Positions 1-5,745 of a stretch of 8,676 nt of DNA are shown one piece after another. Where the stretch lies: positions 1-8,676 of the forward strand of contig JAFVZE010000368.1 of the NCBI GenBank assembly GCA_017508315.1. The letters run 5' to 3'. Position 1 is the first letter of the stretch. Each line of letters begins with the position of its first letter. The stretch comes from Kiritimatiellia bacterium. GTDB taxonomy: Bacteria; Verrucomicrobiota; Kiritimatiellia; RFP12; UBA1067. A program made the translations under genes and the position numbers. The notes under the pieces are model-generated. The model saw only the letters and a program-made list of their open reading frames with translations, had not been told where the DNA came from and searched no databases.

Positions 1-32
1 GCAACTTCATATAATTCGTCATACTTCTTCAT
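1..32 (-). CDS. 5' end of a gene running off the left edge (product unknown)
   Basis: On the minus strand an ATG at 32-30 opens a frame that stays open to the window edge, reading MKKYDELYEV. Only ten whole codons are visible, so the product cannot be named. The case for a real start rests on context. A good promoter lies about 40 bases upstream (71-99). An AGG that could act as a weak ribosome binding site (45-47) lies about 12 bases ahead of the ATG. No other long frame explains this AT-rich end. The AGG sits inside the right arm of a small hairpin (41-58). It could equally be a chance frame. Confidence 0.3.
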   Translation of the reverse strand, partial: MKKYDELYEV

Positions 33-40
33 GTCATTTT

Positions 41-58
41 ATTACCTGTTTGGGTAAT
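41..58 (-). promoter_or_regulatory. Dyad (hairpin/operator) over the leader of the left-edge gene
   Basis: Perfect 6-bp inverted repeat ATTACC / GGTAAT with a 6-base spacer. On the minus strand it falls between the predicted transcription start (about 64) and the predicted ATG (32), and its promoter-distal arm contains the only AGG that could serve as a ribosome binding site. It could be a DNA operator or an RNA hairpin masking the ribosome site. A similar dyad lies at 116-134. Confidence 0.3.
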
Positions 59-70
59 GTTTTGGCTTAT

Positions 71-99
71 AATATATCATAAATCTTCGTAATCGACAA
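71..99 (-). promoter_or_regulatory. Promoter for the left-edge minus-strand gene
   Basis: On the minus strand: -35 TTGTCG (99-94), 17-base spacer, -10 TATATT (76-71) preceded by TG plus one base (79-77), giving an extended -10. Predicted start of transcription is near 64, leaving a leader of about 30 bases before the ATG at 32. The extended -10 matches the other promoters in this window. Confidence 0.45.
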
Positions 100-115
100 T
101 CCCTTGCGTCAAATT

Positions 116-134
116 ATTACCTATAAAGGGTATA
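116..134 (-). promoter_or_regulatory. Second copy of the ATTACC...GGTA dyad
   Basis: ATTACC (116-121), 7-base spacer, then GGTATA (129-134), followed by TTTTG. The dyad at 41-58 has the same ATTACC...GGGTA core and is also followed by TTTTG, so the two are imperfect direct copies about 75 bp apart. They flank the promoter at 71-99, one upstream of the -35 and one downstream of the start of transcription. This layout is common for paired operators, but no regulator is visible here. Confidence 0.25.
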
Positions 135-143
135 TTTTGACCG

Positions 144-178
144 CTGTCTGTAAGTTTTCCGCGAGCAGGGAAAGACAG
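144..178 (-). terminator. Possible hairpin downstream of the SdpI-family gene
   Basis: CTGTC (144-148) can pair with GACAG (174-178), and TTTCC (156-160) with GGAAA (169-173), with a 7-base bulge on one side and an 8-base loop. It lies about 30 bases past the stop of the minus-strand gene at 207-557. There is no T-run on that strand, so a classical intrinsic terminator is not supported. A shorter dyad, TTGGCT/AGCCAA (197-214), overlaps the stop codon itself. Confidence 0.2.
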
Positions 179-206
179 TTTATATCGAATATCTAATTGG
201 CTCCAA

Positions 207-557
207 TCAGCCAAATCGTTTTCGCAATTCCAACTCAGTAAGTATAATCGGGGGTATTAAAACGATGAGAGGCAAGACCAATTTTATAGTAATGTCATAC
301 AACATCAAAAAATCAGAATTAAAGCAAAGACAATTTCGCAACCAGTGTGCAATAGCCGTCACAACCAAAGCTGCGAGGCCAAACATCGTTATCAATTTTG
401 CACTATACCTTTGCGCAAAATCCCAAGCCTCCTGGCTCTTGCGCGAACGTGCAGTACGATATCCATAGAGTCCATTGATCTTTTTCGGCGGACACATCCA
501 AAATACAATTCCTACCACCAACAAGATCAGCACGTTTATATAGTATGTATACGGCAT
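207..557 (-). CDS. SdpI-family small integral membrane protein
   Basis: A 116-residue membrane protein. Hydrophobic segments lie at about residues 5-22, 55-73 and 91-109. Between the first two is a cytoplasm-like loop with the SdpI-family pattern: PPKK-INGLYGYRT (23-35), then conserved Trp45 in a polar stretch ending in AQRY. SdpI of Bacillus subtilis is an immunity and signalling membrane protein against the SdpC toxin. Most family members elsewhere are uncharacterised, so immunity should not be assumed. There is no toxin or ArsR-type autorepressor beside it here. The ATG at 557 is the only reasonable start, but no Shine-Dalgarno sequence precedes it; a tandem octamer array occupies its upstream region instead. 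Its base composition is AT-richer than the genes to the right, which may reflect acquisition next to the tRNA-Ser gene. Confidence 0.75.
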   Translation of the reverse strand: MPYTYYINVLILLVVGIVFWMCPPKKINGLYGYRTARSRKSQEAWDFAQRYSAKLITMFGLAALVVTAIAHWLRNCLCFNSDFLMLYDITIKLVLPLIVLIPPIILTELELRKRFG

Positions 558-560
558 AAT

Positions 561-616
561 GGAGTTAGTAAGTTTTACAGTTGGGCAGTTGGACAGTTAT
601 ACAGTTTGACAGTTTT
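561..616. repeat. Tandem array of seven 8-bp units with an AGTT core
   Basis: Read on the plus strand in exact 8-base steps, every unit has AGTT at its positions 3-6: ggAGTTag, taAGTTtt, acAGTTgg, gcAGTTgg, acAGTTat, acAGTTtg, acAGTTtt. The last five share cAGTT; the first two are more decayed. The array fills nearly all the space between the start of the SdpI-family gene (557) and the 3' end of tRNA-Ser (623). A single further ACAGTTta occurs at 175-182. It may be a slippage-prone repeat or a ladder of binding sites in phase with about three-quarters of a helical turn. Confidence 0.75.
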
Positions 617-622
617 TATAAT

Positions 623-710
623 TGGCGGAGAGGGAGGGATTCGAACCCCCGGACCCGTGAAGGTCAACGGTTTTCAAGACCGCCGCGATCGACCACTCCG
701 CCACCTCTCC
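623..710 (-). tRNA. tRNA-Ser(UGA)
   Basis: An 88-base type II tRNA on the minus strand including an encoded CCA (625-623). The acceptor stem GGAGAGG pairs with CCTCTCC, and the discriminator is G (626), as expected for serine. The anticodon loop CTTGAAA carries TGA (plus-strand positions 674-676). A long variable arm lies between the anticodon and T arms, followed by the GGTTCGAATCC T-arm. It reads serine UCA and wobble-related codons. The adjoining AT-rich segment begins directly at its 3' end. Confidence 0.97.
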
Positions 711-726
711 TGAATTTTGCAGGTAC

Positions 727-735
727 ATTATACCA
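727..735 (-). promoter_or_regulatory. Extended -10 promoter of tRNA-Ser
   Basis: Minus strand TGG-TATAAT, with the perfect -10 hexamer at 732-727 and TG one base upstream. Predicted transcription begins near 720, about 10 bases before the mature 5' end at 710. I see no convincing -35 at 16-18 bases, which an extended -10 can tolerate. It stands back to back with the promoter at 764-793. Confidence 0.6.
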
Positions 736-763
736 TATTGTGCCCGCTGAAATCTTATCGATG

Positions 764-793
764 TTGACTATGTGACGGTGCAGGTGGTATCAT
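764..793 (+). promoter_or_regulatory. Promoter of the tandem SGNH hydrolase gene, leaderless geometry
   Basis: -35 TTGACT (764-769), 18-base spacer, -10 TATCAT (788-793) with TG one base upstream (785-787), so an extended -10. The -10 ends only seven bases before the ATG at 801, so transcription should begin at about 799-801. The AGGTGG at 782-787 would then lie upstream of the transcript and cannot act as a ribosome binding site. Confidence 0.5.
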
Positions 794-800
794 ATCAGTT

Positions 801-2258
801 ATGAAACTCAACAGATTACTATTGTCCGGCGTTGTCGCCATCGGTATCTTCTCTTCAAATGCCGCAATACGCGCGGTAACTCCGACGGCGTGGAACGGCA
901 ATCCCAAATGCTGGCAGATGGCACGGCACAACGAAAAGATGAAGGAGGTCGCGGCAGGGGGCGCGCCGGTCGTCTTCATCGGAGATTCGATCACGCATTA
1001 CTGGGAGGGGGCCGGTCGGCAGGTCTGGCGGAAGTTTTTCGCCGAAGGACCTCGCCGCGCGATCAATCTCGGTACGAGCGCCGACCGCACAGAACACGTT
1101 TTGTGGCGGCTCACCGAGGGCGGCGAGCTTGACGGCTACGAAGCCAAGTGCATTCTGCTCATGATCGGCACCAACAATTCAGGTCATTTCCCGTTCGAAA
1201 AAGAACCGCCGGTCGACACGATCCTCGGCATCAGGGAGATCCTGCGCGTGATCGCCGAAAAACAACCCAAGGCGCGCGTCATTCTTACGGCGATTTTCCC
1301 GCGCGGGGCGACCGCCGACGATGCCTGCCGCCGTCGCAACGACGTCGTGAACAAGGAGATCGCCAGATTTGCCGACGGCAAGCGCGTCATCTGGTGCGAC
1401 TTCTCCGACAAATTCCTGTCGGCAGACGGCAGGCTTTCGCCGGAACTGTTCCCGGATCTTCTGCATCCCGGCGAGCGGGGATATGAAATCTGGGCGGGTT
1501 CGGTGGTGCCGCTTGTCGACAAAGTGCTTTCCGCGCTGCCGGGCGAGACGATCGCTTCCGTCTGGCCGTCGAACCCCCGGGGATATTCTTTCACGTTTCC
1601 GTCCGCGGTCCGTCCGGAAACGCGCTTCCCCGACCAGTCGTGGTGGAAGACGCGCTGTCTGGAGAAGCGCAACGAGATCGTCGGCAACGGCGGAATCGAA
1701 TACGACATCGTGATGGTCGGCGATTCCATCACCCACCGCTGGGAGCGCGAAGGCGGCGAGGGCAGGGAACTGTTCGCGGAACTTAAGAAGACCTACCGCA
1801 TCCTCAATCTCGGCTACGGCGGCGACCGGACGCAGCATGTGGCATGGCGCATGGAGAACGGCGAACTTGAAGGATATAAGGCGAAACTCTTCACGCTTAT
1901 GATCGGAACGAACAACCCCGAGCGCAATCCCGCCGATGTCGCCGCCGGAGTGAAACGTGTTCTCGAAATAATCCGCGCCAAGCATCCGGAAGCGAAAGTA
2001 GTTCTGATGCCGATTTTCCCTCGCGGCGCGAAACCCGACGACAAGAACCGCGTGCGCAACGAAAAGGTCAACGCGATCATCATGGGCTATGCCGACGGCA
2101 AGGATGTCATCTGGCTCGATTTCAACGCGGAATTCCTCGAGCCCGACGGCACGATGACGAAACGCGTGATGAACGATCTTCTGCATCCCAACGCGACCGG
2201 ATATCAGATATGGCTCGATGCGATTTCGCCCGTGTTCAAGCGGATTCTGGGGAAGTAA
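801..2258 (+). CDS. Secreted protein with two tandem SGNH/GDSL (PAF-acetylhydrolase-like) hydrolase domains
   Basis: A 485-residue exported esterase-type protein. The signal peptide has basic KLNR, a hydrophobic core over residues 6-17 and probable cleavage after Ala25 (IRA). Two homologous domains follow, about 38-245 and 282-485, joined by an aromatic, Pro-rich linker. Each domain starts with a Trp/Arg/Lys-rich helix and carries the full SGNH set. Domain 1: GDS with Ser63, GTNN with Asn125, Asp219 and His222 in DLLHP. Domain 2: Ser309, Asn371, Asp459, His462. The pattern NLGYGGDRTQHVAWRMENGELE is typical of the PAF-acetylhydrolase Ib catalytic subunit family; in bacteria such proteins often remove acyl or acetyl groups from lipids or glycans. 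In domain 1 the block II segment reads NLGTSAD, so Ala94 replaces the usual oxyanion-hole Gly kept as Gly341 in domain 2. The substrate is unknown. It is probably monocistronic. No Shine-Dalgarno sequence is usable if the promoter call is right. Confidence 0.88.
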   Translation: MKLNRLLLSGVVAIGIFSSNAAIRAVTPTAWNGNPKCWQMARHNEKMKEVAAGGAPVVFIGDSITHYWEGAGRQVWRKFFAEGPRRAINLGTSADRTEHVLWRLTEGGELDGYEAKCILLMIGTNNSGHFPFEKEPPVDTILGIREILRVIAEKQPKARVILTAIFPRGATADDACRRRNDVVNKEIARFADGKRVIWCDFSDKFLSADGRLSPELFPDLLHPGERGYEIWAGSVVPLVDKVLSALPGETIASVWPSNPRGYSFTFPSAVRPETRFPDQSWWKTRCLEKRNEIVGNGGIEYDIVMVGDSITHRWEREGGEGRELFAELKKTYRILNLGYGGDRTQHVAWRMENGELEGYKAKLFTLMIGTNNPERNPADVAAGVKRVLEIIRAKHPEAKVVLMPIFPRGAKPDDKNRVRNEKVNAIIMGYADGKDVIWLDFNAEFLEPDGTMTKRVMNDLLHPNATGYQIWLDAISPVFKRILGK

Positions 2259-2315
2259 AGTTTTTCGTGCGATGGCGAATCCGCGGATCTCGAAAAAACC
2301 GTAATCTCGCTTCTG

Positions 2316-2353
2316 ATCACACCGCGCGGCGATGTCCGCGCGGCGGCGGTGAT
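2316..2353. terminator. Strong GC hairpin between the SGNH gene and mraY
   Basis: CCGCGCGG (2322-2329), 6-base loop CGATGT, CCGCGCGG (2336-2343): a perfect 8-bp stem whose arms are each also palindromes. An outer ATCAC (2316-2320) can pair with GTGAT (2349-2353) across small unpaired stretches. It lies about 60 bases after the SGNH stop and about 30 before the mraY -10. There is no T-run on either side, so it could be a U-tract-less terminator, an RNA-stabilising 3' hairpin or a protein-binding site. Confidence 0.4.
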
Positions 2354-2380
2354 ATTCCGGAATTGTTCGGCCGGTAAAGA

Positions 2381-2389
2381 TGGTATAAT
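2381..2389 (+). promoter_or_regulatory. Extended -10 promoter of the mraY-alr operon
   Basis: TGG followed by a perfect TATAAT (2384-2389). The nearest -35-like hexamer is TTGTTC (2363-2368) at a short 15-base spacing, so the extended -10 probably carries the promoter. Transcription should begin near 2396, only four to five bases before the mraY ATG at 2401, and there is no Shine-Dalgarno sequence in between. Confidence 0.55.
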
Positions 2390-2400
2390 AATAGGCAGCC

Positions 2401-3477
2401 ATGTTATACCATCTTTCTCAGATGCTTACTCCGTATTGGGGGCCGTTCCGTCTTCTCCAATCGCACGCGGTGCTGCTGGCGTCCGGAACGTTCGCCGCTG
2501 CTGCCGTGATCGCGTTTTTTCTTCCGCGTCTGTGGAACCGTCTTCCGCGCGACCGCGGCAAGGCGATCTGCGGACCGGACGGCATGAAGAGCGCAGGCAA
2601 GCCGACGGGAGCCGGGTATTACGTCACTTTGCTTTCGCTTCCGGTTCTGGTCCTGTGCGTTCCGATGGACGTATGGGACGCGCTGACGATGGCCGCGCTC
2701 TACGCGGCGATGCTTTTCGGTTATCTTGACGACCGTTCGCGGGTTCCGTGGGGCGAACTTCGCAAGGGACTTCTGGATGCCGTGGTCTCGCTCGCCGCGG
2801 CGTGGTTCATCGCCGAAGGTCACGGCACCGGGATCTGGCTGCCGTTCGTCAAAGGCGTCTGGCAGGTGCCGACGGCGCTCTATGTGCCGTGCGCGGCGTT
2901 TCTGCTGTGGTTCACGATGAACGCCACCAACTGCTCGGACGGCGTCGACGGACTCGCCGGCACCTTGACCGGAATTTCGCTGGCGATGCTCGCGGTCATG
3001 CTGTATGTCGTCGTGGGCTACAAGCCGGTCGCGAATTATTTTCTCGTCCCCTGCAATCCCGAAGCCGCGACCTGGGCGATTATGACGATGACCATCGCCG
3101 GCGGTTTCGGCGGCTATCTCTGGTTCAACGCCGAGCCGTCGAAAGTGCTGATGGGAGACGCCGGTTCGCGCTTTCTCGGAATGCTCGTTGGCGCGGCGGT
3201 GCTGGTCGCGGGCAATCCAATGCTCATCATCGCGCTTTCGCCGATAGTGCTCGTCAACGGCGGCGGAGGGTTGGCGAAACTGGTGCTTCTGCGTCTGGCC
3301 AAGCGTGTCGGCTTCGATATCGGAGAGGATGCGGCCATCCGCAGGATCCGCTTTCCGCTCCACGACCACTGCAAGAAGAATCTCGGCTGGTCGAACGCTC
3401 AGGTGCTGATGCGCTTCACGCTTCTGCAGCTCGTGGTTATGCCGCTTTTGCTGCTCATCATCGTCAAGGTGCGCTGA
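2401..3477 (+). CDS. mraY: Phospho-N-acetylmuramoyl-pentapeptide transferase
   Basis: MraY transfers phospho-MurNAc-pentapeptide from UDP to undecaprenyl phosphate, making lipid I at the inner membrane. The 358 residues match the usual length (about 360), with many hydrophobic segments of a polytopic protein. Visible motifs, in order: GPDGMKSAGKPTGAG (58-72, cf. GP...K.GTPTMGG); the Mg-binding Asp pair YLDD (Asp110-Asp111); NATNCSDGVDGLAG (174-187, cf. NAVNLTDGLDGLA); MGDAGS with Asp253; and PLHDH...GWSNAQVLMRF (319-339). The last motif is HHH in standard MraY; here the middle His is Asp322. The GWS..QV..RF context favours MraY over WecA/TagO. The ATG aligns with the start of E. coli MraY (MLVWLAEHL against MLYHLSQML), which supports this start and hence the very short leader. 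It heads a six-gene operon and is not flanked by murF or murD as in a classical dcw cluster. Confidence 0.88.
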   Translation: MLYHLSQMLTPYWGPFRLLQSHAVLLASGTFAAAAVIAFFLPRLWNRLPRDRGKAICGPDGMKSAGKPTGAGYYVTLLSLPVLVLCVPMDVWDALTMAALYAAMLFGYLDDRSRVPWGELRKGLLDAVVSLAAAWFIAEGHGTGIWLPFVKGVWQVPTALYVPCAAFLLWFTMNATNCSDGVDGLAGTLTGISLAMLAVMLYVVVGYKPVANYFLVPCNPEAATWAIMTMTIAGGFGGYLWFNAEPSKVLMGDAGSRFLGMLVGAAVLVAGNPMLIIALSPIVLVNGGGGLAKLVLLRLAKRVGFDIGEDAAIRRIRFPLHDHCKKNLGWSNAQVLMRFTLLQLVVMPLLLLIIVKVR

Positions 3478-3478
3478 T

Positions 3479-4384
3479 TTGACGTTGCTCGCCTCCATAT
3501 TGCTTCTGTCGCTCACGAGGGCGGAGATCATCGAACGGATGCGCGCTCCGGTCGTGACGCAGGCCGACGGGCTGGTGCAGGTGTTCGCCAGCTGCCCCGA
3601 GGATATGCGCCGCGAATACCAGATGCCGATCGCCAGTTTCGCCGCCGAAACCGTGAAAAGTCTCTATCGGGCGCTGGCGATGCGTCCCGGGCGGTTTTCG
3701 AAGCCGGGGATAATAATCCATGTCGGATCGGTGCGCACGAACACCGACGAGGTCGTCGCGAAGACCGACGGGACGGCGCGCACCCGCATTTATGTGAAGG
3801 CTCCCGGTTATGCCGACATAGAGCGTCTTCGCGTCGAGATCGTGAAAGCTTTCTATCTGGCGGTCAAGGGCGAGAAGCTCGACGACGACGGGGCGTCGCG
3901 GGCGTATCGGCGCTCGCGCCCGCATCTGCGCATAGCCGACGACCGTATGGAGCTTGAGCGCTGGATCCGCGGGGAAGGCGGCGACGACGAGCGCGCGCTG
4001 TCCCAGATGCGGAAAATCCTGAAACCGGGCGAGGCCAGCGAACGGGATGTGCTCGTGTTCGCCTCGCGTCTGTTCCTGTATCCGGAGACTTTTGACCAGA
4101 GGTTCTGCGGCCGCTTCGAGTGCGTTTCTTTCAGGGATGCGGTCGCGCTCGCCGGAGAGGATGCGCGCATCCGCGCCGTCGCCAGGCGCAAAGCCGACGA
4201 AGTCGTCGTCATCGGCGGCGGGCGCGGCGAGGCGATGAGCGCGGCGGCGGCGGCCTACCGGGAATTTCTGCTCGCGCTGGCGCGCTCGGAGAAGGAGGAG
4301 AAACTTTCGGAACTTCTGGAGGCTGCCGACGTCAAACTCAACGTGGCGTTCGAAGGCGCGGTAAAAATCGAAAAGGGGAAATGA
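3479..4384 (+). CDS. Unknown exported protein coupled to mraY
   Basis: A 301-residue protein I do not recognise. It starts with TTG one base after the mraY stop. AAGGTG at 3466-3471, seven bases upstream, is a good ribosome binding site and decides this start; a second in-frame TTG follows at 3485. The N-terminus (LLASILLLSLTRA) looks like a short signal peptide cleaved near residue 15, but without a basic n-region, so export is probable rather than certain. The rest is soluble, charged and Arg/Glu/Asp-rich. A probable beta segment GIIIHVGS lies at 77-84, RTRIYVKAPGYADIERLRVEIVKAFYLAV at 101-129 looks like a strand plus helix, and an Ala-rich helix follows at 251-268. Cys residues are at 39, 210 and 215. 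I see no catalytic motif. Its last base pairs overlap the next gene (ATGA at 4381). Tight coupling to mraY suggests an envelope role, which is inference only. Confidence 0.75.
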   Translation: MTLLASILLLSLTRAEIIERMRAPVVTQADGLVQVFASCPEDMRREYQMPIASFAAETVKSLYRALAMRPGRFSKPGIIIHVGSVRTNTDEVVAKTDGTARTRIYVKAPGYADIERLRVEIVKAFYLAVKGEKLDDDGASRAYRRSRPHLRIADDRMELERWIRGEGGDDERALSQMRKILKPGEASERDVLVFASRLFLYPETFDQRFCGRFECVSFRDAVALAGEDARIRAVARRKADEVVVIGGGRGEAMSAAAAAYREFLLALARSEKEEKLSELLEAADVKLNVAFEGAVKIEKGK

Positions 4385-4386
4385 AC

Positions 4387-5745
4387 ATGAAAACCGAAAA
4401 AACCATCACCGGGGCGGTGGATCCCGATGTTCTGACATATACCGTGGGCGAAGATCCGATTCTCGATCTGGAGCTTGCCAAATGGGATTGCATGGGGACG
4501 GCGGCCCATGTGACGATGCTCAGCGAAATGCGGCTTCCCCGGCCTGTGGTGACCAGGGCGGAGGCGGCCAGGGTGCGCAAAGAGCTCGGACGCATCGCCG
4601 CGCTTTCGGCGGAAGGCGGGTTTACGATCCGCGAAGACGATCAGGATGTCCACATGGCCGTCGAGCGGATGCTCACGGAGAAGCTCGGAGATCTGGGCAA
4701 GAAGATTCACACCGGGCGCAGCCGCAACGACCAGGTTGCCGTCGATGTTCGTCTGCATATGAAAGACGCGATTCTGCGCACCGAGGCCGAGACGCTCGAG
4801 CTCGCCGAGGAACTGCGCCGCTTCGGCGCCAAGGCTGGAAAGATTCCCCTCGTCGGACGCACCCATCTGCAGCCGGCGATGCCCTCTACGGTTGAGATGT
4901 GGGCGACCGGGCACGCCGAGATGATCGCCGACCAGCTTGAAAATCTCGAGGCGGCCTACCGGCTCGCCGACCTCAATCCGCTCGGCAGCGCGGCCGGCTA
5001 CGGCGTGCCGCTTCCGCTCGACCGCAACCGCACCACGCGGCTGCTCGGCTTTTCCCGGACGCTGCACAACTGTTTCGGCGCTTCGATGGCCCGCGGCGAA
5101 TGCGAAGCTTCGCTACTGTCGGCGCTGGCGCAGCTCATGTGCGTCCTGAGCCGCCTTGCCGAAGACATGATAATTTTCTCCATGCCGGAGTTCGCGTATT
5201 TCAGACTGCCGCGCGAATACTGCACCGGATCGAGCATCATGCCGCAGAAATACAACCCCGACGTGTTGGAGCTCGTGCGCGGCAAGACGGCGCAGGTGAT
5301 CGGATGGCAGACGGCGGCGCTCACGCTGCTGCACGCGATGCCCGGCGGATACAACCGCGATCTGCAGGACGCAAAGCTTCTGTACATGAAGGGACTGGAT
5401 ACCGTGCGCACCACGCTGCGCATACTCGCCAAGCTCGTCGCCGGCATGAAGGCCGACGCCGACAGATGCCGTTCGGCGTTCTCGCCGGAGGTTTTCGCCA
5501 CCGACGTCGCGCTCAGAATGGTGGCCGGCGGAACTCCGTGGCGCGACGCGTACCATGAGGTGCGCGATCATCTCGAACGTCTCGGGACCGAAGACTGCGA
5601 CGTGGCGGTCGCCGCGAAAAGCCACGAGGGGACGACGGGCGGCATCGACCATGCGCTCTACCGCGCGCGTTTCGCCGCGGCGAAGAAAAGCGTCAAAGCG
5701 AGGCTCAACGCGCTTGAGGCGAAATGCAAAGCCTTGTTGAAGTAA
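4387..5745 (+). CDS. argH: Argininosuccinate lyase
   Basis: ArgH cleaves argininosuccinate to arginine and fumarate, the last step of arginine biosynthesis, as a cytoplasmic homotetramer. From this ATG it has 452 residues (E. coli about 457). Motifs: QDVHMAVE (86-93), HTGRSRNDQVAVD (108-120), GRTHLQPAMPS with His160 as the probable general base, NPLGSAAGYGVPL (197-209), and the family signature GSSIMPQKYNP (281-291), whose Ser lies on the catalytic loop. The start VGEDPILDLELAKWDCMGTAAHVTML, GRTHLQ.AMPS and the late HEGTTGGI resemble the divergent Bacteroidetes-type ArgH more than the E. coli form. An in-frame ATG at 4381 overlaps the previous stop by four bases, but AAGGGG (4373-4378) is only two bases from it and eight from 4387, so 4387 is preferred. 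No other arginine genes are visible. Confidence 0.93.
   Translation: MKTEKTITGAVDPDVLTYTVGEDPILDLELAKWDCMGTAAHVTMLSEMRLPRPVVTRAEAARVRKELGRIAALSAEGGFTIREDDQDVHMAVERMLTEKLGDLGKKIHTGRSRNDQVAVDVRLHMKDAILRTEAETLELAEELRRFGAKAGKIPLVGRTHLQPAMPSTVEMWATGHAEMIADQLENLEAAYRLADLNPLGSAAGYGVPLPLDRNRTTRLLGFSRTLHNCFGASMARGECEASLLSALAQLMCVLSRLAEDMIIFSMPEFAYFRLPREYCTGSSIMPQKYNPDVLELVRGKTAQVIGWQTAALTLLHAMPGGYNRDLQDAKLLYMKGLDTVRTTLRILAKLVAGMKADADRCRSAFSPEVFATDVALRMVAGGTPWRDAYHEVRDHLERLGTEDCDVAVAAKSHEGTTGGIDHALYRARFAAAKKSVKARLNALEAKCKALLK

Noticed and set aside
68..73. Plus-strand TATAAT in the left region
   Set aside because: No TG extension, no -35 at proper spacing and no plus-strand gene downstream; the minus-strand promoter at 71-99 explains the AT-rich stretch better.
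606..622. TTGACA (606-611) and TATAAT (617-622) on the plus strand
   Set aside because: The spacer is only five bases, so they cannot form one promoter; the TTGACA arises from the octamer array.
345..713. Plus-strand frame ending in GGEGGIRTPGPVKVNGFQDRRDRPLRHLS
   Set aside because: Its C-terminal part is the antisense of tRNA-Ser and the rest is antisense to the SdpI-family gene; such IRTPGP peptides are a well-known tRNA artefact.
581..775. Second plus-strand frame with RDSNPRTREGQRFSRPP over tRNA-Ser
   Set aside because: Translation of the antisense of the tRNA; no ribosome site and no protein-like features.
2279..2288. 10-bp palindrome ATCCGCGGAT after the SGNH gene
   Set aside because: Short, single and with no loop or T-run; chance palindromes of this kind are expected in GC-rich DNA.
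1179..2402. Long minus-strand open frame (407 codons) across the SGNH gene
   Set aside because: Shadow of the GC-rich coding strand: His/Arg-rich, low-complexity composition, no family motif, while the plus strand has complete catalytic motifs.
2404..3531. Long minus-strand frame (375 codons) across mraY
   Set aside because: Arg/His/Gln-rich antisense translation with no membrane or catalytic pattern; mraY explains the region.
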